Source: CAVORB01 sp963698495 (lineage in GTDB: Bacteria > Pseudomonadota > Gammaproteobacteria > Chromatiales > Chromatiaceae). From it: a DNA stretch of 64,000 bases. Made by a program: the position numbers and the translations under genes. This document shows positions 27,031 through 35,684 of this stretch, one piece after another; position 1 is the first letter of the stretch; each line of letters begins with the position of its first letter. The notes beneath the pieces are model-generated. The model had not been told where the DNA came from. It did not search any database and saw only the letters and a list, made by a program, of their open reading frames with translations. The stretch covers positions 58,316-122,315 of the forward strand of contig CAVORB010000031.1 in assembly GCA_963698495.1 (NCBI GenBank). The letters run 5' to 3'.

Positions 27031-27184
27031 CGGGGCAGTCATCCCGGCCGGGCGGGAGCCGGCGGAAGGGCTTGGCTCCTGCGCCCGCCGCGATCCTCGT
27101 GGAGTCCTATGTACCCTGGGCGTGCGGGTCCCTCCGGCCCGGCGCCAGCGCGAGTCGCTGCGAGACTGAACGGGCGCCTTGAGC

Positions 27185-27965
27185 ATGATCGCCGTACTGT
27201 CCCTTCTGGTCGTCGTGACCCTGTCCATCTTCGTCACCCGCATCGCGGCCGTCGCCCTGACCCACACGGGCATGGCGCGGCAGGCGGCGCGTTTCCAGGC
27301 GAGGTCGGCGTTCTCGGGCGCCGGCTTCACCACATCCGAGTCCGAGCAAGTCGTTCGCCATCCGGTGCGCAGGCGCATCGTGCTGACCCTGATGCTGCTC
27401 GGCAACGCGGGCATCGTGACCGCCGTTTCGTCGCTCATCCTCACCTTCGTGCGGGCGGGCGATGCCGGCTTCGGCTTGGAGATCAAGATTGCGCTCCTGG
27501 TGACTGGGGCTTCTTGCCCTTTGGGCGCTTGCCAACAGCAGTTTGTTCGATCGGGTGGTCTCGCGAGCGGTGGGATGGATGCTGGATCGCTACACCGAGC
27601 TCGACGTGCGCGATTTCGGCAGCCTGCTCCGGCTCGGCGGTGATTACCGGATCGCGGAGCTCGGCATCGAGCCCGGCAGCTGGCTTGCCGGGAGGACCCT
27701 TGAGCAGGCACGGCCGAACGAGGAAGGTGTCCTGGTGCTCGGTGTAGTCTCACCAAGCGGGGAATGGTTCGGAACCCCGGCCGGGGATACACAACTGGAG
27801 GGTGGGCAGACCCTGGTCGTCTACGGAAGGGCCGAAGCGATTCAGGACCTCGAGCAGCGGCGCAGGGAGGGGGATCGAGATCACGACCAGGCGGTTGGGA
27901 AGCAGAAGAAGGTGGCCGAGCGCGAACGTTCGAAACAGAAATCGGAGAAAAACCATGGGCGTTGA
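27185..27965 (+). pseudogene. Membrane protein with TrkA-C (RCK C-terminal) domain, one frameshift
   Basis: The N-terminal frame reads 'MIAVLSLLVVVTLSIFVTRIAA', then the pore-like 'QARSAFSGAGFTTSESEQVV' and two more hydrophobic segments. It breaks in a GGGG run near 27505-27508; removing one G restores 'VTGLLALWALANSSLFDRVV'. The second frame (to 27965) has 'YRIAELGIEPGSWLAGRTLEQ' and 'LEGGQTLVVYGRAEAIQDLEQ', the RCK_C ligand-binding domain, and a charged tail. It is probably a small K+-related regulator or channel. A homopolymer indel is a likely sequencing error. Confidence 0.75.
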
Positions 27966-28131
27966 AGTTGGCGGATTGTTGGGTCTCGTCATCCTGATAT
28001 TGGACGTCTGGGCCATCGTGCGAATCATGCAAAGCGGTGCGGATACCGGCACCAAGGTGCTCTGGGTGGTGGTCATCCTGTTGCTCCCGGTTCTGGGACT
28101 CATTCTTTGGCTGCTGTTCGGCGCAAGGTAG
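27955..28131 (+). CDS. PLDc_N domain small membrane protein
   Basis: 58 residues from the ATG at 27955, overlapping the TrkA-C gene by 11 bases. It has two hydrophobic helices ('VGGLLGLVILILDVWAIVRI' and 'KVLWVVVILLLPVLGLILWLLF') joined by 'QSGADTGTK'. This is the phospholipase D nuclease N-terminal (PLDc_N) module, here alone. Such proteins are common membrane-stress proteins of unknown mechanism. Confidence 0.85.
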   Translation: MGVEVGGLLGLVILILDVWAIVRIMQSGADTGTKVLWVVVILLLPVLGLILWLLFGAR

Positions 28132-28179
28132 CCGCCCATCTCGTTTCGGGCTGCGGTCTTGGCTACAGGCCAGTGGGGT

Positions 28180-28195
28180 CGGCGCAGGAATTGCT
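28180..28195 (+). promoter_or_regulatory. Sigma-54 promoter of the DUF1328 gene
   Basis: CGGCGCAGGAATTGCT has exact GG-N10-GC spacing and a perfect TTGCT. The predicted start is near 28206, 38 bases before the ATG. Confidence 0.7.
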
Positions 28196-28243
28196 TCGCT
28201 CTTACCGCCGACGCCTTGGATCGGCGCAATTGGAGGTAGAGAG

Positions 28244-28408
28244 ATGATCGGATGGGCGCTAACGTTCCTGATCGTGGCAATCATCGCGGGCGTGTTGGGC
28301 CTGAGCGGAATTGCCGGTGTGGCGACTAACATCGCCTGGGTGTTGTTCGTGATAGGTCTGATCGTGGCCCTGGTGTTCTTCGTGATGGGTAGGCGGCCAC
28401 CCGTCTAG
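28244..28408 (+). CDS. DUF1328 (YtjA) small membrane protein
   Basis: 54 residues from the ATG at 28244 with TGGAGG upstream. 'MIGWALTFLIVAIIAGVLGLSG' and 'IAWVLFVIGLIVALVFFV' are the two helices of DUF1328. Homologues are RpoS- or stress-controlled in several proteobacteria and are of unknown function. Confidence 0.92.
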   Translation: MIGWALTFLIVAIIAGVLGLSGIAGVATNIAWVLFVIGLIVALVFFVMGRRPPV

Positions 28409-28455
28409 CCACCTGCCTGGACCGACTGCTGTCGGATTGTCGGTTGCGCCGGCGG

Positions 28456-29764
28456 TCAGCATCCAATCCGGACCAGAGAGCGCAGTTTCGCGTAACGCCT
28501 GTGGATGTCGCGCAGCGCGCAGTCGGACAGCGGTTGCCGGCGGATCTGGTCCCAGATTTCTTCGCCATGCAGAGTCAGAATATCCAGCCTGTCGGCTCGC
28601 CGGGTGAGCTCTGCGAGCCGGCACAGGGATTCCAACAGGCTTATGGTAAAGGCGTTCTCCGAGTTGGAGAATTGCCGCAGCGGGGTATAGATCGCATTCA
28701 TGATCCCGCCGAAGCTTGAAACCCGCGCGAGCAGGCGAGGGTGCTGGTCCTGATCCAGGAACACACAGCCCGGGATGTCACGGTCGACGATCCTGGCCAG
28801 GCCAAGACTGAACCAGTCGACACAGGTGATCGCGGTACCCGGATCGTTGATGCCCGGCGATAGCGCGCGCGCCGCGAGTTGATTGAGCTGCGTGATCGCG
28901 TGCTCGGGGTCCTGGGTGGGGGTGCGGATCGGTCCGACGATAATGTGCGCATTGAGCTCGTCGACCGCGTTCTCGAGTCCTTCGGTGGCGCAGCCGAAGA
29001 CCTTGAGCAGGCAAACGCCCTTGACGACGAAGGTGCCCGCCCGGGCGCGAACCTGCAGCACGCAGTCATGCTCGACACACCAGGCCACCAAACCCCCATA
29101 GTCGATTGTTTGAACGTAACCCCCGGCGCTTGCCGCGATCGGAAACGCTCGGCGAGATCTGGCCGCCCGTCTCCAGCCCAGTGTTGCCGAGGCTCGGTCG
29201 GACACTGTCCGTTTCCGCCGCCAACTCCCGTAGCGCCCGCTCCAGTTGTCCCCCGATGCGGTGAATGATCTGGTCCGCCTGAAGATCCGTCGCCGTGCGA
29301 TGAATGAACCCCACGAATGCCGTGAGTGCGAGAAAGGCAAGTAGCAGGGATAGGAGTACGGTAAAGCGCGGGCTATCGAGCTCCGCATAGCCGGTCAAAA
29401 CGATCAGCGTGTAGACGTAGGTGCCGAGAAACAGGCCGAGCGTGACCTTGCTGAACCTGTCTTCGAGGAAGTTGCGCAGGATCTTGGGGCCGTACTGGCC
29501 GGAGGTCAGAGTGAGGGCCACCATGGTGACGGAGAACGCCACGCCGCCGACGCCAATGATGGAGCCGGCGATCACGCCAAGGACCTGGCGCGCCGAGTCG
29601 AGCGGCATCGAGAATGCCGCCAAGCCGAGGCCGGACGGACCTAGATAACGGTCCAGCCAGAGCATCAGAATGCCCAGCAGCGCACTGAAAAAGCACAGGC
29701 CGATCGGAATCAGCCAAATACTGGTATCCAGGCGCTCTCGAAGGTAAGCCAATCTTGCGAGCAT
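28456..29764 (-). pseudogene. DUF2254 membrane protein, one frameshift
   Basis: The N-terminal part (29764 down to about 29140) has four hydrophobic segments and the signature 'IIGVGGVAFSVTMVALTLTSGQYGP'. After a one-base shift near 29140 the C-terminal part continues with 'GGYVQTIDYGGLVAWCVEHDC' and 'LSPGINDPGTAITCVDWFSLGL', the conserved soluble half of DUF2254. It would be about 430 residues if repaired, which is normal. Function unknown; it is common next to stress genes. The 279 bases upstream of it show no clear promoter. Confidence 0.8.
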
Positions 29765-30043
29765 GCCGTTATCTTAGCCCGAGCCCGATATCGTGTCGGC
29801 AAGGGGTTTCGGCGGCGCGCCTTCGTCGCCGCCTAAACGACGGCGGGTTGGCGATGAGGACGCCCAATCGGGCCGGCGTGAGGATACTGCGCGGCACCCT
29901 TCGCCATGTACGCCATTCTGGCGGAAGCGGTGATGGTCCCTGTTTCGGTACCACGCGACGGAGTCCCGATAAACGCGAGGAGCAAGCCTGTTCATCGCGT
30001 CATTGTCAGTCCTCTGAGGCGGCATGGTGCGCCGGCCGTTGAG

Positions 30044-32167
30044 TTACTCGTCCGCCTGCCGCCCGTTGAGCTGAGCGAACAGGTGCCGTGCGAGCAAGGT
30101 CAATCCGATGATGAAGACCAACGCGATGGCCGCTACCAGGAACTGCTTGAAATCGGCGTCGCGCACCAGCGCCATGATCCCCTCGGCGAAGACCGACATC
30201 GCGGCCACTCCCGGGATCATCCCGATCAGGGTGCCGATGAGATAATCCCGGCGGCCGATGTGGGATGCCCCCGCGAACAGGTTGACCACGGTGAAAGGCG
30301 CCACCGGAATGATGCGGACCGCGACGATGGTGAGTATTCCACGCCGCGCGAGGCGTTCGCTGAGACGGTGGATGCTGCCGCCGGAGAGGCGTTCCACCCC
30401 CGGGCGGCCGAGGTAATAGCCGAGCTCATAGGTGGCGGTTGCCGCGAGCAGGGAGCCCGCCAAGGCGTAGAGGCTGCCCAGGGCCGGTCCGTAGACGAGG
30501 GCGGTGACCAGGATGAGCAGGGTGACCGGAACGGCGATGAGGCTCCCGAGAATATACCCCGCGGCGAGGAATGCAGGGCCCCAAGGCCCGTGCAGCGCGG
30601 TGGTCACCGAGGTCGCCAGGGTCTGGGGCTGAAGCCAGTTGCCAAGGTCGGTCCAGCGCCAGGCGGCCGCCAGCGCCAGCAGCATGAGCACCAGACCCAC
30701 GCCCAGCCAAAGTCGGCGGCGCGCGTGGGGCATGGAATGGCGCCCGACTACCGCGTCGCTCACGTCGGCGGCATTCAGCGGCCGATCCGGATCGATCAGG
30801 CGGTCATCCGGAAGCTGCCGCTCCCACTCGGGATCGATCTCGTTGGGGAGCGGCGCCAGGGTCCGACCGCCCGAGCGCAGCGACTCGATCGCGGCGATGA
30901 GACTGCCCTCGCGTTCCTCCGCGGCCGCCACGGATTCCGAGTCCACGTCGAGAAACATGCCGAGCAGCTGCCGGCGCAGGCCGGCGATCGCCGCCCTCTC
31001 GCCCTCGTCCCGGGCAGCCACGCACAGATCGCACTCCGTATCCAGCCCCATGGAACGGTTGCTGAGGTTGGAAGAGCCGACGCGCAGCAGGTGATCGTCG
31101 ATGATCATGAGCTTGGCGTGGACCATCAGGCAGCCGCTTTTCAGCCCCGGAACCGAGGGGCAGTAGACCCGTAGCCGGCCATGGCGGTCGGCCTCTCCCA
31201 GGGGTTCGAGCTTCCTCGCCCTCAACACGTCCATGGTGTGCTGCTCCAGCCAGCCGCCGGTCTCCTGTGGCAGCACGATGACGACCTCGGGGCCGCGGCG
31301 ACGCCGCAGGCGCTTTTCCAGTGCCTCGCATATCGCGGAGGACGTCAGATACTGGTTCTCGATGTAAATGAAGCGTTCGGCCGCCGCGATCATGTCGAGA
31401 TAGAGCCGCTCTACCTCCCTCACCTCGGGCTGCTCCTCGTAGGCAGGCAAGGTTCGGGCGATCGCGCAACCATGATCCTGCAGCATGGCGACGACCTCGC
31501 TCGGCCAGGGATCCGATTCGAGCGGCTCCACCGCCGCGAGCTCTTCGCCCGTGGCGCGCGTCCAACGGTTCAGGCACAAGGCCTCCAGCGCCCCGGCGGC
31601 TTGCCCGTCCACCAGCATCTGGATGTCGTGAAACGGCGGGTAGGACTTCCCGTCGACGTCCACCCGTCGGCCGTCCTCGGCGAGATGCTCGCTCGTGTCC
31701 CATCGCCATTTGCTCAGATCGAAGCCGCCGCAAAAGGCGATGCGCCCGTCGACCATGACCACCTTCTGATGGTGGCTCGCTACCAGCGGGTGATGGTCGT
31801 CCTGCGCGAAGTGCAGCCGCGGATGCCCGTCCCAGGGCGTGTCGCCGAAGAACAGGGGCTCGCGCTCCAGGGCGTAGATGGGCGCATAGCTCCACAGTAG
31901 GATGTAGACGTCGAGATCGGGGTTGCGCTCGAGCAGCGCGAGCAGCAGATCGGAAAGCGTCGTGGGCAGCCCGTCTCCCGGATCTTCCGCCAGGAGCTTC
32001 ACCTGGCTGTGGATGTCCCAGGCGAGGATGAAGATGCGCCGCTGGGCCGCGATCAGGGCGCTGCGCACGGCGGCGAAGTAGGATTCGCCGTCCACGAGCA
32101 CGGCCAGGCGTTTGCATTGCGTGACCTGCCAGCAGTTGTGCCCCGGCTTGAAGCTGAACTGTCGCAT
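30044..32167 (-). CDS. Phospholipase D-like protein fused to a VTT (DedA-like) membrane domain
   Basis: 707 residues from the ATG at 32167 with AAAGGA upstream; a TTG at 32224 is less likely. There are two PLD HKD motifs, 'HHQKVVMVDGRIAFCGGFDLS' and 'HAKLMIIDDHLLRVGSSNLSN', in residues 1-460. A C-terminal VTT domain of about 200 residues follows ('YILGSLIAVPVTLLILVTALVYG', 'GVERLSGGSIHRLSERLARRG', 'VRIIPVAPFTVVNLFAGASHI'). The family is probably a phospholipid transphosphatidylase, i.e. cardiolipin-synthase-like. It is 90 bases downstream of the second MgtC gene, so likely in its operon. Confidence 0.9.
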   Translation of the reverse strand: MRQFSFKPGHNCWQVTQCKRLAVLVDGESYFAAVRSALIAAQRRIFILAWDIHSQVKLLAEDPGDGLPTTLSDLLLALLERNPDLDVYILLWSYAPIYALEREPLFFGDTPWDGHPRLHFAQDDHHPLVASHHQKVVMVDGRIAFCGGFDLSKWRWDTSEHLAEDGRRVDVDGKSYPPFHDIQMLVDGQAAGALEALCLNRWTRATGEELAAVEPLESDPWPSEVVAMLQDHGCAIARTLPAYEEQPEVREVERLYLDMIAAAERFIYIENQYLTSSAICEALEKRLRRRRGPEVVIVLPQETGGWLEQHTMDVLRARKLEPLGEADRHGRLRVYCPSVPGLKSGCLMVHAKLMIIDDHLLRVGSSNLSNRSMGLDTECDLCVAARDEGERAAIAGLRRQLLGMFLDVDSESVAAAEEREGSLIAAIESLRSGGRTLAPLPNEIDPEWERQLPDDRLIDPDRPLNAADVSDAVVGRHSMPHARRRLWLGVGLVLMLLALAAAWRWTDLGNWLQPQTLATSVTTALHGPWGPAFLAAGYILGSLIAVPVTLLILVTALVYGPALGSLYALAGSLLAATATYELGYYLGRPGVERLSGGSIHRLSERLARRGILTIVAVRIIPVAPFTVVNLFAGASHIGRRDYLIGTLIGMIPGVAAMSVFAEGIMALVRDADFKQFLVAAIALVFIIGLTLLARHLFAQLNGRQADE

Positions 32168-32257
32168 GAGGTCGTCGATCCTTTCAGGACAGGCGGAATG
32201 TCTGGCCGTTCCGACCCGGCTCAACCCGGCGTCGGATGGCGGTATCGCATGCGGCGC

Positions 32258-33544
32258 TCACCAGGAAGCGGGCGCCCACCAGGCGACGGCGATCCCGGCT
32301 GCCGAGGCCAGGACCAATGGCAGCCCGACCCTGAGACCCATGGCGGCTCCGCCAATGAGGGTCGAGACCGCGGTCTTGACCAGCCCGTTTGTCGCGGCGG
32401 CCAGGACGATCGCCAGGGTGGCCGTGGAGACCGCCAGCTCGCCCTGACTCATGCGCGCGACGGAGAGGGTGATGGCGTTCAGGTCGGCGACGCCGGATAT
32501 GGCGGCGAGCCAGAACATTCCTTGGTCTCCGAAGGTATTCGTCAGAAACTTGCCGGCCAGCATCACCACTGCCAGGAAGGCGCCGAAACGCAGCGCGCTT
32601 TTCAGATCGAGCGGGTTATCGAGCTCGATCGTATTGCCGTCCCCCGGCGCGCCGCGCCGCGTCCAGAGGGCCAGGCTCGGGAGGTAGACCAGCAGCGCCA
32701 TCGCCGCCATGGGGGCCACGAGATGACCGACGAGCGGAGGGTGGACGATCGCGGCGATCACCAGAAGACGGGGGAAAAGGGTGCCATTGGCGATCAGCAC
32801 GCCCGCGGACAGGAGATCGACATCCGTTCCCTTGCGCGCGGCGATCCGCGCCAGATGCAAGGTCAGCGCGGTGGAGGAGGCCAGCCCCGCGAACAGGCTG
32901 GTGGCGACGACCCCCTTGTTCGCCCCCGCGACCTTGACGGCGAAATAGCCGGCATAGGAGATCGAGGCGATGAGCACCACCATCCACCAGATCTCGTAAG
33001 GGTTGAGCGCCTCGCCGGGACCGAAACCGCGGTCGGGCAGGATGGGGAGCATGACGACGGAGATAACCAGCAGCTTGAGGGTGGCGTGGAGCTCGTGCTC
33101 CTCGATACGCGCCACCCAGCCGTGCAGCTGCGGTTTGAATCCCAGCAGCAGTACGGCCACGACTGCCGCCGCCCCGGCGGTCACCGCGTGCCCGATGGCG
33201 GCCAGGGCCCCGAGGGCGAAGGTGAGCACGGCGGCGATCAGGCTGGTGATGCCCGCGTCTTCGGCGCTGCGGTGGTTCACCACGTAGGCCGTTGTCAGGA
33301 TTGCGGCGATGCCGAGGAAGGCGAATCCATATCCGGGCGGGTGAAGGATTTCAGCCAGCAGGCCGCTCGCCCCGCCCAGGAGGCCGATCAGGCCGAAGGT
33401 GCGCATTCCGGCGACCCGTTTGCCCTCGTCCTCCTCCTGCAACCCGTGCCAGCCCCGCTCCAGCCCGAAGAGCAGCCCGATGGCGAGGGCGCTTACCAGG
33501 GAGAGCAGGGCCTGATCGTCGGTCAGAGCCGTGGCGGTTTCCAT
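32258..33544 (-). CDS. MgtC/SapB family membrane protein with DUF4010 (second copy)
   Basis: 428 residues from the ATG at 33544. 'ALAIGLLFGLERGWHGLQEED' is the MgtC signature, and 'ISGVADLNAITLSVARMSQGE' is the DUF4010 signature shared with the copy at 24759-26303. The two proteins are only distantly similar, and this one lacks the soluble insert. It is a polytopic inner-membrane protein, probably in ion homeostasis. The predicted sigma-54 transcription start falls on or within two bases of this ATG, so either the mRNA is leaderless or the real start is different. Confidence 0.88.
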   Translation of the reverse strand: METATALTDDQALLSLVSALAIGLLFGLERGWHGLQEEDEGKRVAGMRTFGLIGLLGGASGLLAEILHPPGYGFAFLGIAAILTTAYVVNHRSAEDAGITSLIAAVLTFALGALAAIGHAVTAGAAAVVAVLLLGFKPQLHGWVARIEEHELHATLKLLVISVVMLPILPDRGFGPGEALNPYEIWWMVVLIASISYAGYFAVKVAGANKGVVATSLFAGLASSTALTLHLARIAARKGTDVDLLSAGVLIANGTLFPRLLVIAAIVHPPLVGHLVAPMAAMALLVYLPSLALWTRRGAPGDGNTIELDNPLDLKSALRFGAFLAVVMLAGKFLTNTFGDQGMFWLAAISGVADLNAITLSVARMSQGELAVSTATLAIVLAAATNGLVKTAVSTLIGGAAMGLRVGLPLVLASAAGIAVAWWAPASW

Positions 33545-33554
33545 ACCTGGATCA

Positions 33555-33570
33555 GGCAATACGCGTACCA
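33555..33570 (-). promoter_or_regulatory. Sigma-54 promoter of the MgtC2/PLD-VTT operon
   Basis: The minus strand reads TGGTACGCGTATTGCC, with exact spacing, TTGC intact and one -24 mismatch. Counting 12 bases from the GC puts +1 at about 33544. Confidence 0.75.
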
Positions 33571-33639
33571 GCTACGATGCCCGGTGCGGGAGGAAGCCCG
33601 CCGTTGGTCTGGTGCACAACCACCGATTGCAGGGCCATT

Positions 33640-34668
33640 TCAACCAACCACGAACAGCAGCGTGAAGGCACCAACATAGAAGGCGAGCACCAGGAAGCTT
33701 TCGAGTCCGATGTTGGCGATGCCGTGCTTTTCCCGGTACAGGAGGCCCATCAGCAGGATTGCGGTGAGTACGCTGGCGAGCGCCAACAGGAATCCCTGGT
33801 CGGGGCTCGCGGCCGCGAAGATCGAGCCATCCCGATAGGTCCAATCGGAAAAGGCCACGATCAGGGCATCGAAGGCATTGCCGCCGAGTATATCGCCCAC
33901 GGCCAGGGTCAGCGCCCCCATGCGGACCGCCGCCAAGGCGGTGACGAGCTCCGGAAGGGAGCCGGTGAGCCCGGTGAGCACGCCGCCCACCAGGGTTTCC
34001 GACAAGCCCGTGTGGCTCGTGATCGGTACCGCCGTGATCGCCAGCAGCCATCCGCCAACGGCCGTGATCGCGGCGGACAGGGCGAAGCGCAGCCACAGGA
34101 CCGAGACCGCCGGGCCGCGCTTGCCGTGGTCGGATTCCGTCGTTCGCGTCTCCACGGTTCTTCGCGGCAGCCACATCGGCTTGTTATGGGTGTGGGATAC
34201 CATGCGCAGGCCCTGCACATAGGCGGCGACCATCAGGATCGATACCGGATGGATACCGCCCACGGCGACCTGGGGAAGGGCGAGGCCGAGCTGCGGCAGC
34301 GTCAGCATCACCAGCACGAAGGCCGCCAGCATCAGGTTTTCGGCGGAGGCCGCCGCATGCTCGAGATTGGCGCGCCGATAGGTGATATCGGCCAGGGCAA
34401 GGAAGGCGGTTTGTCCGGCGACGCTGCCGATGGCGTTACTGATGGCGAGGTCCGCGTGTCCCGAAGCGGCCGCTGTCGTCGATGTGGCGATTTCCGGGAG
34501 CGACGTGAAGGCCCCGAGGAACAGGGCGCCCATCACCGCTTCTCCCAGCCCGGTGCGCTCGGCGAGCTGGGCCGCGACCCGGGTCATGAAGACGCCGAAG
34601 ACGAGGATCAGGACGGTGGCGAGCGCGAACAGCGAGAGGCTGGCCGCGAGCGAGAGATCGGTGGTCAT
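33640..34668 (-). CDS. CaCA-family cation exchanger (sodium/calcium exchanger domains)
   Basis: 342 residues from the ATG at 34668. There are two inverted Na_Ca_ex repeats: 'GEAVMGALFLGAFTSLPEIAT' with 'NAIGSVAGQTAFLALADITY', and 'GLSETLVGGVLTGLTGSLPELVT' with 'DILGGNAFDALIVAFSDWTY'. The GxxxTSxPE/GSxPE motifs carry the ion-binding Glu residues. It exchanges Ca2+ or another cation for Na+ or H+. It lies 95 bases upstream of the second MgtC gene on the same strand. Only a weak promoter-like match (GC-N10-CC at 34751-34764) is visible upstream. Confidence 0.9.
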   Translation of the reverse strand: MTTDLSLAASLSLFALATVLILVFGVFMTRVAAQLAERTGLGEAVMGALFLGAFTSLPEIATSTTAAASGHADLAISNAIGSVAGQTAFLALADITYRRANLEHAAASAENLMLAAFVLVMLTLPQLGLALPQVAVGGIHPVSILMVAAYVQGLRMVSHTHNKPMWLPRRTVETRTTESDHGKRGPAVSVLWLRFALSAAITAVGGWLLAITAVPITSHTGLSETLVGGVLTGLTGSLPELVTALAAVRMGALTLAVGDILGGNAFDALIVAFSDWTYRDGSIFAAASPDQGFLLALASVLTAILLMGLLYREKHGIANIGLESFLVLAFYVGAFTLLFVVG

Positions 34669-34986
34669 TTTCTTGCCTATTGTCGTGCGCGTGTTGGCGG
34701 TTCCAACCGCGGTTGCGGACTCAGGCGATGCGGCCGGACGCTGCACGGGTGCGATTCGTTACCCGTATTCAGGTTACCTTGAAAATGCGCCGCAGGCGTT
34801 CCTTCTCGCCCTCTCCTTCTGGGAGCGGGTCGGGGAGGGGGGGACCCTTCACGACACCCGTGTCGCCCCAAGAAATAAAGGTACGGCTGTCATAAGGGGT
34901 AAAGCGAATACCGTGCCGCCGTCGTTTACGCCGACGATTCCGGGGGCGCCGCGCTTGCGCGGTCTCCGGAATGCAATGCCTTCTCC

Positions 34987-35002
34987 TGGCATGTCGCTTG
35001 CA
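34987..35002 (+). promoter_or_regulatory. Sigma-54 promoter upstream of the 35.1 kb membrane gene
   Basis: TGGCATGTCGCTTGCA matches TGGCACG-N4-TTGCW with one mismatch and exact spacing. The predicted start is near 35013. The next genes on this strand are the frameshifted membrane protein (35130) and, 60 bases after it, the histidine kinase. Apart from this site, 34669-35129 holds nothing I recognise. Confidence 0.8.
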
Positions 35003-35129
35003 CTCCAGACAGTGAACCGTCCAGCGCGGCCAGCGCCGATGCCTCGGCTGAGTGGCGCCAGGGCTCGGCGTCCCGGCGTGGGGAGTTGGCGGCCGCCCCG
35101 TGACGGCCGATCGGACATGAGCTAGGGCG

Positions 35130-35625
35130 ATGACACTGATCTATATGACCGCAACCGAGCAGAGACGTCACGCGGGAGATCGCCACCGAGCTCCTCGACG
35201 ACGGCATCCCCAAGGGCCGCATCCACATCTACAGCCCCCAACCGGAGGAAGCGCCGCCGATGCCCGTCGAGGTAAACCGTTACCGTTCGCCCGCGGCCTC
35301 GATACTGGTAGGCGCCATCGTGGGCGCGCTTCTCGCCGCCTTGGTCGGGATCCCGCTTTTCCAGCTTGGCGGTGCGGGAATTGCGGCCCTGCTTGTGCTC
35401 ATCGTGGTGGGCGGAGGCGGAGGCGCCGTCTTCAGGCTCTGGATCGGAAACGGCCCTGGCGGCCAGCTGTATCGACTCGACGATGCCTTGCAGAGAGGCG
35501 AGGCTGTGATCGTGGTCGAGGTGGACGACGGGCGGGTCGAGGAGGTCGAGCACCGGGTAAAATCCAGACATCCGGATGTATCCGTGCTCGGCACAGACCC
35601 CCGGGGGGTGCCGCCGTTTCCCTGA
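35130..35625 (+). pseudogene. Stress-type membrane protein, one frameshift near the start
   Basis: ATG at 35130 begins 'MTLIYMTATEQ'. The frame shifts by one base near 35163 and continues 'DVTREIATELLDDGIPKGRIH', 'ASILVGAIVGALLAALVGIPL', 'GIAALLVLIVVGGGGGAVFRL' and 'GEAVIVVEVDDGRVEEVEHRV'. Repaired it is about 165 residues: a short alpha/beta N-terminal domain, a glycine-rich two-helix membrane hairpin, and a second alpha/beta domain. This is the layout of GSP17M/YflT-type proteins and of the 14589-15206 protein. Its function is unknown. Confidence 0.65.
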
Positions 35626-35684
35626 TCGTGCCGCGAGCAGGTCCGCCGGTCTGTTGAGATAGAAACCGACAAAGCGGTCAACCG

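Noticed and set aside
32009..33679. 556-codon open frame on the plus strand
   Set aside because: Antisense to the MgtC2 gene and the start of PLD-VTT. It is rich in Gly/Arg/Gln with no family resemblance.
34751..34764. GC-N10-CC match upstream of the CaCA exchanger (minus strand)
   Set aside because: The -12 region reads TCGCA and the -24 region lacks CAC, too weak to call in GC-rich DNA.
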